A DNA stretch of 64,000 nt from Jaapia argillacea MUCL 33604 (Eukaryota; Basidiomycota; Agaricomycetes; Jaapiales; Jaapiaceae). Location of the stretch: positions 17,091-81,090 of the forward strand of contig KL197722.1 of the NCBI GenBank assembly GCA_000697665.1, written 5' to 3'. The notes under the pieces are model-generated. The model made no database searches. It worked only from the letters and a program-made list of their open reading frames with translations, and was not told where the DNA came from. Each line of letters starts with the position of its first letter. The first letter of the stretch is position 1. Positions 12,695 to 22,570 of the stretch are shown piece by piece. Position numbers and translations under genes: made by a program.

Positions 12695-15117
12695 AGCAAT
12701 GCCTGAGTGAGACTTGGAGGGGAGACGGAAAGTAATTTATAACCTTATTTGCTCACGAAAACGGACAGACGTATATTTATCGCGGTTGGCGCAGAGGGTC
12801 GCAACGCGTTCTCGTTTCTTCGATGTCGTCGTCGTCGCTATTGTTTGTTGTTTGTTGTCACCACCATCGTTTTACCATCACCTTCCTTTACCACTCACAT
12901 TCTCTTAGCCCAGGAATGAACTTTGTAGTTTACGACGATGACATTACTGTTCATTGGTAGCATGCCGCGTTTGTTTGCTGATAGGATACAGTGTAGTCGA
13001 GAGAATTTGATACCCCTGTGTTCCTGGCTCTTTCCTTGGCGCTGCCATTCTTAACTCTTGGTGCGGAAGGAGGGAGGGACCAACGATCGGCTTTGCCGTG
13101 ATTGAATGTGCGCGGGTGGGGTTGCGACGCAATAGATTCGCTCTCGGTAGTGATAAATGCACCCGTTAAGTCGAAGTCGTGGCGGCGGCACATTCCCGAT
13201 CGTCTTGCAAGTTGTATAGGTAAATAGGAGATGATCTGAAATGTTTCAAACGACCACCCAAGAGTGGTCGCGCCTAAGAGGCGGGAATGACGGTGGTGAA
13301 CACCCATGATGGGCGCCTGTGGACGAGAGGGTCCTCAGTTATGTCGACAACAGCAGGGACGGCAGTGAAGACAGAGTGATCGATCGACAATTGACTATGA
13401 GAGATACTGTTCAACATCTGAATGGTGCTATGCTTTGGCACTTGGCAGCGGTGAGGGATGAAGATCGAGGTGGGTATTGGATTGTGGAGGTGGCAAGCGA
13501 CGCCATTGACGGATGCAATCTGCGCGAGGCGAACAGACGCGGCAAGAGTTTTCTTGAGAAAATAAATGGGTCTTCCGCGCTGGAGACGAAGTCGTGATGG
13601 GGAGCACATGACATGGTTGCAAAGGAGAAACTGATAAAGGTGGGATGGGAGAGTTGATGACGACCCAGTGCCTTTTCGTTTAATTAAGAAAACCGGAAGC
13701 GAGTTATCTGATTAAGCCTGGAGGTGAGGAGTGGAGATGGTGCGGCGCCCACATACCACGAAGTGACAGAAGATTAGATCATTCGATCAAACTGCTGGAG
13801 AGTGCATATCGTCCAAATGGGGGGGGGTTTGAATGGAGATCCGAGTTCGGGTGATAGGAGTAGGACCTGGGGGCCTTAATGAAGAGCTTTGTGTACGGAA
13901 GTGCAGGTAATGCGAAGCTTCCTCGGCGCCCACAGTAGAAGAAAGTGAGCTAACAGGGCACCTTCGGAGGCCATGAGGATGCCTCGCGGATGTCCTCCTT
14001 CCTTACCAGCGAGCGCTGGGAGGTGAACGTGCAGGAGTGATTATCTTTTGTTTTCAGATGGGCGCTGGTGATGGACGTGCTTGATTGACGTTGACAGCCT
14101 GGGTAGGTCTGGCTTTCATGAGGATTGTAATGCCGGCGGTCATGGTATACACTATAATTTAGTATTGTACGCAGCAAGTATTCTCCGTGCGATGACGACG
14201 CCACAAAACAGGAATGAAGACAATGGTCAGTCGTGAGTGAAAGGGCTTCTCGGGCAGAGCGAGCTTGAAAAAGCCAAGGGGTGAGGCCAACGAGGGAGAT
14301 GAGGATAGAAAAAGGGTAAATGAAGCGCATGTAATCGAGAAAGAAGTTGACTTCATCGATCGGGCCGGACTCTATCTCTGTTTTTGATCTCAGATCTACT
14401 CTTGGGTATATTGCTTCTCACCTCCTCCTCGTCCCCCCTCTCCTCAACCAAATGGACTTGTCCTCACGTTTGGGGGTCCCTCGCATAGCAGCGTGCTAGA
14501 AGTAACACAAAGAGTACAAGGCCATTCAGAAACTAGCTCGAGTGATTGTCAGATGTGAGAGATTTGTCCAGCCACCGTATTGAATTGGATACGTCAACCC
14601 AATTACATCTAGCCCAACGAGGCACGTTACAACCGTCACTGTCACCCGTAACCCAATTCCTCCCAGTCCAATTCCAAACTCAAACGAAATTGCCGCCTGC
14701 TCGTCAAACAACATCTCCGTTTCGCCGCGCCTTGCTTGCTCAACTGAGCTCTGATTCTACACCCTTCCATTGCCTGCTTGTCGCCTCTTCTCCGTTTAAT
14801 CTGCGTTTATTCAACTCGAGAGCCAAGCCTAGAGACGGAGGGTAGCTTTGCTTCCGCCTTGCTACATACTCCACACGAATTTATCTGGATAGATTCCCAG
14901 GCCTCAGTCACTACTGCGCCCCTCTTCGCAACTCCACGATCATCGCCCTTACGACACTTCCACACTCGCCTTCGCCTCCTACTCTACATCCTCTCCTGCT
15001 AGTCTCCCTACTCTCCTCCCTAGTCGACCAACCTCCCTTCTTACCTTTCCTGGCATCATTGAACTCGCGCTTTACTTCATCCGCCCTTGGTATCCGCCCA
15101 AAGCTGAAGAACGAGAA
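12695..15117. other. 2.4 kb without a supported gene
   Basis: Open frames here (for example minus-strand 13274-13609 and 13950-14330) are short, overlap each other in several frames and have no domain or splice pattern. A homopolymer G run is near 13818. From about 14730 to 15110 the plus strand becomes pyrimidine-rich, consistent with promoter and leader of the second G-alpha gene. Confidence 0.5.
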
Positions 15118-17338
15118 ATGGGCAACTGTGTCTCAGGCGGCGACGCCGATGCTAAGGCGCGCTCTCATCAGATCGACAAGGAGATACACGAAGATTCGAA
15201 GAGGTTGAAAAGGGAATGTAAAATATTACTCCTTGGTAAGTTGAGTTTTCTTCGAGAGTTGGAAATTGTCATGCGGGATACGGCGGCCTTGGCGAATTGC
15301 GAGGGACGGTGCCGTAGGCGGTGTGCTTGGTGGAGAGGAGCTTGTATTATCGACAGCAGGTGGATGGTTAAGTTGGGCGGGCTTAGAGAGGAGTTTCGTT
15401 TGGCGCCGGGTTGGATGAGACGGGGGTCAGAATTCGCAGAGGCAAAGGGTTCCGATGGGTCGCAGCGTGTCCGCGGCCCTTACACGAGGCGTCATCCCCG
15501 TCGCTTTCCCTTTCGCCCTTTCCATCGACGGCGAACCATCAACGCTAACGTCGAACCCTGATACATAGGCTCCGGTGAATCCGGAAAGTCTACAATTGTG
15601 AAGCAAATGAAGATTCTCCATCAAGGAGGCTTCACAGACGACGAATTATTAGCGTTTCGACATACGATATACCGGTGAGCCTTAAATTTCCTTACTGGGC
15701 TTGGGTTTTTCCGGCTCCGTCATTCGAGGATCGTCGCCGTCCACTTTTGGATAGCGACCTTCCGGTTTGGGGCCGACTTTGGTTGTATGGGCCCCTTGAG
15801 CATACACATGATGGACCTCGTTGGCTTGGATGGATTTCAAGGTCCGCGGATTTGGGAATTGGAACGAGATCGTTGTCCGGCCGACTTTTGATGGTGTCGG
15901 TCGCTTTGGCGGATCCGCAATTCCTTTGGAGTTGCGGCGGCATTCGTCAAGGTTAGAAGTTGATTGGATCGTGGGGCCGTGCATTTGCCTCATTCGTTTC
16001 TCCGTCTTTCACTAGCCTCATGTAGCTAACAACTGACCACTTTCTCGTTACATAGGAATTTACTCGATAGCGCGCAAGCGATTGTCGAAGAGATGAGAAC
16101 GAGTGGTGTGGAGTGCGAGGTTGAAGCGACGCGGGTATGTCACTCCTTGTTTCGTCCTTCCGTTCTACGACCCCCCGACTTACCTTCTCTCCTAGCCGAA
16201 AATTGACTTAATAGCGGGCCATTCAGTACCTGTATCCGACGACGAAGACTACACCTTCCCACCCGAGATTGCCCAAGCGATATACGACCTTTGGAAAGAT
16301 CCGATCATTCCGAGTATAATGGAGCGAGCGAATCAATTTTATATTATGGATAATGCCGCATAGTAAGTGAATTGTGCTCTCTTCCTATTGCTTGATAAGC
16401 TAACTCTCCCTCTGCTATTTACCTCTCATCGGCGCTCCCTCGCATCCGATAGTTTTTTCGACCGAGCGTTACGGATAGGAACACCCAATTACTTACCGAC
16501 TGTGAAGGATGTACTACGAGCGCGAGTGAAGAGTACGGGGATTGTGGAGACGAGATTTAAGATGGATGAGTTATCGTGAGTATCTCCCCTTTGTTTTCTG
16601 GTTCAATCCTTCGGCCGCGTCGCGTCGCGCGCCTTTGCTGCGTTGCGACAACCTTTCCCCTCACTAACAACTTTTCCGTTTAGAATACACATGTTCGACG
16701 TCGGTGGTCAACGTTCGGAGCGCAAGAAATGGATCCATTGCTTCGAAAGCGTCACGTCGATCATCTTTTGTACGGCGCTGAGCGAGTATGATCAAGTACT
16801 ATTGGAGGAGCGGAAAACGGTTAGATCTCTTAATCCTTTTGCACCTTTCTCTGCTAACACAATTCTTTAGAACCGGATGGCAGAATCCCTTGTCTTGTTC
16901 GAATCGGTCATCAACTCACGTTGGTTCCTGAGAACATCCATCATCTTGTTCCTGAACAAGATCGATGTTTTCAAACAGAAGCTCCCGAAGGTATTTACTC
17001 TATAGCCGCTCCCCCCTCTTTATCCCCTTCTCATGCTAACACGATCCAATAGGTTCCGTTGGAGCGGTATTTCCCGGAGTACGCGGGTGGTACTGATCTG
17101 AGCAAAGCGGCGAAATACATTCTGTGGAGATTTATGCAAATGAATCGAGCGCGGTTGAATGTCTACCCACAGTAAGTTTCAACATACTATTCTTCCATTC
17201 TCCCATGTCATCTGTATTCTAATTTATTTCGCACGTAGTCTAACGCAAGCAACCGACACGAACAACATTAAGGTCGTTTTCGGCGCCGTCAAGGAGACTA
17301 TTTTACAAAATGCCTTGAAGGAGTCAGGGATTCTATGA
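15118..17338 (+). CDS. Heterotrimeric G-protein alpha subunit, copy 2
   Basis: Paralog of the gene at 1547-4010. Exons: 15118-15235, 15569-15674, 16056-16134, 16196-16362, 16453-16575, 16684-16819, 16871-16990, 17053-17171, 17239-17338, giving 355 residues. It has MGNC for lipid modification, P-loop GSGESGKST, switch [18 protein letters not shown] and C-terminus ALKESGIL without the pertussis-toxin cysteine. All introns are GT-AG. It shares seven intron positions with copy 1 and has one extra 381-nt intron (15675-16055) that splits the helical-domain exon. The helical-domain loop (residues about 105-130) differs strongly from copy 1 while the Ras-like domain is highly conserved, pointing to diverged receptor or regulator partners (inference). 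Confidence 0.95.
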
Positions 17339-18738
17339 CCCTCGTCTCCTGTTCGGACTCCGTTCTCTTGCGTCGGGAGGGTTTATGGGATTGTCGTTGC
17401 ATGTAGAAATTTGAAGTCATTTGTGGATATGTATTACTTATTCCCCTCCGTCCTCTTCCTGTCATTTTTTATTATTAGTACGTGTCTATCTCGGTCTTTC
17501 TCTTTCTCCTTTTGCATGGGTTCTTGTTTTGTTGTCATTGGTGAGCACGATTGCGCACTCCTCGCTTCCGTCCACCAGTTGACTGACCTTTTTCACGAAT
17601 ATAGCATCATCTCGTTTCTCGCACTCGCATCCCGTTCGTCCTCGTCCTCGTCGTCCTCGCACGCCCATCTCGCCGCGCCTCTCGCCAGCATCACTTTGTC
17701 ACACTCCTTATCGTATACCGCCGCCATTCATTCATCATCTCCCTACTGTCGTCGCGACTGCTCGCTATGCGACGTTGGTCTCGATCGCCGCCCACTTAGG
17801 GCGTCAACGCCAGCGTCGAGCGGGAGTCATTCGCCCTGGCGTGTAGCTCCGTCATGGCTCGTGTGACCTCACCGACGCTCCGCGCAGGTCGTCCTTATCG
17901 GAACCGACCCTATCGCGCGATACCTCACTCCGCCCTCGTACCCACCCACATCCTATTCACCCGCCTATGTAACCCTCCCTACCATTGTTGACTTATTCAA
18001 CTAGCCCGTCTACGTTTATCTTATGGATTTGCGTGTTCCGTTCTTTTTCCTTTGATTTGTCCTACCCTTTTTTTTTTGGGTTGCACATTCAATTGTATAT
18101 GTGTGCATAAAAGTGTGTGATCGTGCTTGTGAACGTTATCGAAGCAACGTACAAGTCTCTGGATTCTTTCGATCTGAACCGCGGGACGATATTTGCGAAA
18201 TCGTTGATGCTTGGTGAATCGGCGCTTGACGTGGGTACCTAAAAGCTTATCAGTCTGGCCTTGTTCCGTTTATCTTTGCTAGGTCCGATTAACGCCTTGG
18301 TGTGATACTGTGTGTTAGCGCTCATTCTGTCGGTTCTACAGGTTCCAATGAATCTGGTTGGCTCGTGCCCTCCTGGCGAATCTAGCTCCTCAAGCTTATG
18401 ACCACACCACGGCGAAACAGGACGGAGCATGGCCTCTCTGAAACAGCAGGTGTATGCTGGATTTCATGTCCTCATCGATAATGACCTTCGACGTTCCTAC
18501 ATCTCCATCGTCCCCACTGCGAAATCGCCCCACTGCTCCTTGCTCGTCTCTCCTTTGCTGTATCACTTGTCGTAACGACGAATTGTATCTCCTAAACCGA
18601 CGTCCATTGGCCGGTAGAAGTGGAACTGCTTCGCGCACGACACGCTACGTAGTCTTCCATCGTCGCTGTCTCTTTCGTAGGTTCAGCCATGTTTGGTCTA
18701 TCTGGCGTTTGGGATAACACCTATACTTTTCGTAGATC
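17339..18738. other. 1.4 kb without a supported gene
   Basis: The first part is the probable 3' UTR of G-alpha copy 2. The open frame at 17411-17866 is Ser/Leu-rich low-complexity coding in CT-rich DNA and is not supported. A T run lies at about 18068-18078. The final stretch should contain the promoter of the gene at 18739. Confidence 0.5.
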
Positions 18739-20211
18739 ATGCATCCACCTGCTGACAGCACCGTGGCAGAATTTCTAGCCCTTCCATCAGCGAGGAAACA
18801 CAATCTGACCGTCTCGCGTCCAGCGACCGTCTCGCAGTTCGTGAAATGGGTCCAGTCAGCTGAGGCGGTAGCGGATAACCTTGGGCAGGTGTACGTTGGG
18901 GAGATCAGTTGGGCACAAGATCCCGGTATTCCAACGCATGAGTATCTGATCGCGAAGTTTCATGGCCGGTACAATGGTGCTTTGCGCATTGAGCGTGATA
19001 CCGATCACCTCGGATGGCGAACCCTCTTCAATCCAACCGCCCGTGCCATCACCCTCGACACAGTCACCTTCATTCCCTTCGAAAACGACGATCAGATCCT
19101 CGCCACATTAACCATTTTTCATTCCACCATCCAACTTACGCACCTCGCTCTCCTCCTCCAAGTTATCTCCGCGGCGTCGACCAGTTATAATATCTGGACC
19201 TTCAATTGCTGGTGGTTCGCTGGGTGTATATGGCGGAATCTAGCAAAGTTGGCTGGGAATTGGTTGGATTTTCGATGGGGGGCGGGGATTAAGCAAACAT
19301 CGCCGGTTCGAAAGCTTGCTACGATGCATTCACCTAGTGCATTCAGCGCTGTTGAATTTGCAGAGATCCAACAGATCTTACACCATGGTGCCCTCGAACG
19401 CGCACTGGGGTCAAGCGAGTCCAGAGAAGAACTGGAGGCTGCGTCAGCTCATATCGACTCGACGTTTGTTGAACAAGTCGCCTCTCGCCAAGCTGTAGAG
19501 GGTCAGTTTTCAGACCTCATCGCTTGGGAGAAGAAGGTCTACCTCTGTTCGGATGAGTCACGACCGCCGCATCGTCAGGCTTTGGGGTTGGACGTTTCCC
19601 ATCGTCTTTCTTCGAGACATCTCACCAGACGGCCATGGACCCTCCGTTCTTCGGATCCATCAAAGGATTGTGTGCCTGATGGCGTTCCGCAGCTCGTCAA
19701 GGAGAGCAACCTCTTGCTCCGAGATTTGCAGTTTGTGAACGAAGAACAATGGGTTTACCGACTTGGATTGACATGGGGTGGAGCTCGTTCTGTGGAGCAG
19801 GTTGAACGTCCCTCTCTGGAGATGGCTCCTCTGGTCGTCGAACGATTGTTCTCGGAGAGTATCGTAGAGGAGAAGAGGATCAGTGTGATGGTGGGCGCTT
19901 GGTCCACCTTCGTTTTGGAGAAAGGGTTCGATACGCGTTCTTTAGGTGGTCGCGGAGGTTTACAAATCGCAAAACCTACCTTGCGCGACTTTGCAACTCT
20001 CGTCGAGGAACGCATCGCCGTGGCCAAGAGGCAACTGACGACATGCGTCAGGATACGCGTTCGATATCCAGTGTCGCAAGAGAGACTCTACATGGCTGAT
20101 CCAGAGGTTATTGGCCGAGTCATCAGCCTCACGAGGTCGCGTGTAGCGGCTTTGAAGGAGATCGGAGACATGATCACAGGCCTTCTGCACACGCTAGCCT
20201 TGCTTTCGTAG
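18739..20211 (+). CDS. NCWWFA-family protein, copy 2 (putative permuted papain-fold enzyme)
   Basis: Uninterrupted 490-residue frame, the best-preserved member of the family. Motifs: PTHEYLIAKF (His67), LRIERDTD (about 82-89), YNIWTFNCWWFAGCIWRNL (Cys157). Spacing His to Cys is 90 residues. A helical region follows (EFAEIQQILHHGALERALGS, then REELEAASAHIDSTFVEQ) that aligns with the same region of copies 1 and 3, and the C-terminal LVEERIAVAKRQL aligns with copy 1. No signal peptide or membrane segment, so probably intracellular. The family is not recognised by name; a cysteine-hydrolase or acyltransferase role is only inferred from the His ... Asn-Cys layout. It lies 1.4 kb downstream of G-alpha copy 2, same strand. 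Confidence 0.8.
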   Translation: MHPPADSTVAEFLALPSARKHNLTVSRPATVSQFVKWVQSAEAVADNLGQVYVGEISWAQDPGIPTHEYLIAKFHGRYNGALRIERDTDHLGWRTLFNPTARAITLDTVTFIPFENDDQILATLTIFHSTIQLTHLALLLQVISAASTSYNIWTFNCWWFAGCIWRNLAKLAGNWLDFRWGAGIKQTSPVRKLATMHSPSAFSAVEFAEIQQILHHGALERALGSSESREELEAASAHIDSTFVEQVASRQAVEGQFSDLIAWEKKVYLCSDESRPPHRQALGLDVSHRLSSRHLTRRPWTLRSSDPSKDCVPDGVPQLVKESNLLLRDLQFVNEEQWVYRLGLTWGGARSVEQVERPSLEMAPLVVERLFSESIVEEKRISVMVGAWSTFVLEKGFDTRSLGGRGGLQIAKPTLRDFATLVEERIAVAKRQLTTCVRIRVRYPVSQERLYMADPEVIGRVISLTRSRVAALKEIGDMITGLLHTLALLS

Positions 20212-20795
20212 CTTCGTGCTCGGACGCCTTCTGTGTTGAACGTTGAATCCCGGATCGCCTAGGCGGGGGTTAGTAGTGAGGGTTGTGTCTCAGTGGCTGA
20301 CTCGGTGTGAGTCGTTCACGCCAACTCTACCATAGGATTTGTGTCGCAGTACCATACAATCCGTCGCGACTCTAATTGCTCTCTAATCGACACATTTCCG
20401 TGTTTTCCCATTTACTGCACACCTGAACTGCCGTTGTGTCGACCGTGGGCGTATATACCGAGTGTAACCTCGCCTCCAACATTATCATGTCGCCCAAGTC
20501 CTACTCCCAAGGGCTTCCCACTAAAATCGCCGCAAGTTCTCCGTTGCGTAGGCAACTGTACAACTCCAAGCACCTCACACTACGCGTGCCAACCTTTTGC
20601 CAGATCAACCAGTTCGGTTCACAGTCGGATCCTTAAACGAGAAGGGAAGAGGTGGCGCAAATTCGTTTACGACGCGTCCAACTAATAGAACAAGAGTATC
20701 TTCGACCTGCGACAAGTCCAGGACTTATGTCCATTTAACGTCCAGGGTATCCCAAACCAAAAACCGAAGGTAATCGAACACTGTCCCCAACCAGT

Positions 20796-21388
20796 CTACA
20801 ACACTACAGCAGCACCGGCGAGGAGACCGACCAATCCCAATCCAACAGTGACCAAACCACCTGCGGGGACGCTAACACGGCCCATCGCGGCACTCTTTGC
20901 GGTCGAGCTAGGAGAACTAGAACTAGCAGGCGCGGTGGAAGAGGGCTTGGCGCCGGTGGCTGAACCAGAGGCACTGATTGCTGGAGGGAAAGACGTGTCA
21001 GTATCACGTTGTAAAAGAAAATACGTGATACACACCAGCACACTCAGCCGTTTGGAGCTGAAGAGCGGTTTGTTGATCTGCAGCAGTGCAGTTGGCTGCC
21101 AAACACGCGGCTGCGGTGGTTTGGAAGTTAACGTTGGTGCAGACACAAGCCAGGTCAGCGCTATCGCGAAGGTCCCAAGATTAGCAGGGTGTCGAAGCTG
21201 ATGACTGCGGCTACGTACAAGGACGAGCATCCGGCGGCGGCGGCAGCCTGAGTGGTGCAGTTCAGGATGCACGCGTCAGGCGTAGGGACACCACTGGGAA
21301 CTGAGGGAGCCGAGGTGGTTGAATTCTGGGCAACGACACCAAGAGCAGCGACGAGAAGGATGGAGAGGGAAGAGAATTTGGAGTACAT
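20796..21388 (-). CDS. CFEM-domain secreted protein with GPI-type tail
   Basis: Three exons on the minus strand: start at 21388, introns near 21229-21174 and 21050-20990, stop at 20796. Signal peptide MYSKFSSLSILLVAALGVVAQ, then an eight-cysteine CFEM domain: CILNC ... C (exon 1) and ADLACVCTN ... CLAANC ... AEC (exon 2). An Asp-bearing ADLACVC block is the usual haem-contact region of CFEM proteins. A Ser/Pro/Ala/Thr linker and a hydrophobic C-terminus (VTVGLGLVGLLAGAAVVL) indicate GPI anchoring. Known CFEM proteins act at the cell surface in haem uptake or host interaction; which applies here cannot be told. Confidence 0.85.
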
Positions 21389-22570
21389 TTTTGGGATTAG
21401 AACAACACTGGTGAAGGTGTAGCGTGGAAGGTCGTGGAGGGAGTCGAAAGAAACTCTGAAGGAGAGTCAGGGCATGGGCTGACTTTAAGAGTTGGGGAAG
21501 CGCGGGAAAGAAGCCTCGGTTCCATGTTCCATGCGACCTTCTCGTGCCTCAACATTTCCCTTTCTGGACACAGTGATCAGCGGGAATTCGTCCAAAAATT
21601 GAGGCCAATTTGATGCGTCCTCACCACCGTGCAGCACTTCTCAGTTTTCTTAGGCTGGCATCGATGTCTTGGTTATCCCTTGCTTTATTTCCCTCAATAT
21701 CTTCAGCGAAAACCAAGACGTGATGACAAGCTTGGTGTACCCAATCAAACAGTCAGGCTCGTCGAATGTTCTAGACTGAATGAATGGAGGATGTCAATGC
21801 GCGCGTCGCTCCATCGCCGCCTAAAAATCCGGTGCAGAAATGGGTATCTCGTCCCCCTCGCTCTCCCGTTTTCTTCTTTTCGCCCCAACATCCTTCCCTG
21901 CTGGCAACTTCTCAATTCTTCGTGACATTGGTTGTCTCAGCTGTCCCTCTTCTGTATCTTCTTGGAGGACATGAACGTGCTTGGAAGTGCAATCAAGTCA
22001 GCCGCGTCTATCCGGCGGTGCGGATTTAGACGTCGTTCGATTGGTTTCCACCGGACCTGTTTCACCTTGACGTATTCCAGAGTCAACAGACTTGAAGTGG
22101 CTGTGCGTTATCTGGATCAGGTGCGTTGACTGTGTCCCGTGACCCACTCTCAACGTTGACCGGTCTCTTTTACATGTAAATTTATCTTTTGATTTGCCTG
22201 CGATTGCTGTGGGATCGACTGTACACCGTGAGGAACCTTTTACCTACTGTACTCCTCCTTCCAATCAGCCTTGTGACCTGGTTGTCAACTGTCAAACCGA
22301 AAACTCTGACACGCAGTATTCGGATTGCTGTCAAGTCTGCCCTTCGTGCTAAGAGCGCCTTCTTCCAGGTACAGTAGGTAATCTTGCTATCGGTCCAACG
22401 AGGTCATGCAGAGGTGCCGAATGCCAATGTACCAACCAACCTTTATCGCTTGCACTTCTTTCTCAGCTCACTTTCCCCAAGGACGTCAGCGTTTTGTTGA
22501 TGATCATTCATTGTCATTAAGTTAGTCTGCATAAAGATTATGCTTGCGATGAGCGATAAATGGTAGTGTC
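21389..22570. other. 1.2 kb without a supported gene
   Basis: Lies between the 5' end of the CFEM gene and the 3' end of the P450 gene, so it should hold the CFEM promoter. The open frames at 21629-21925 and 21784-22029 have no domain. A TTTAA element at about 21483-21487 lies 95 bases upstream of the CFEM start. Nothing else was recognised. Confidence 0.45.

Noticed and set aside
15682-15993. Open frames on both strands inside the extra intron of G-alpha copy 2
   Set aside because: They have no recognisable protein family and lie within a well-bounded GT-AG intron.
17411-17866. 151-residue plus-strand open frame after G-alpha copy 2
   Set aside because: Low-complexity Ser/Leu/Arg composition in CT-rich DNA, no domain, no splice partners; more likely 3' UTR.
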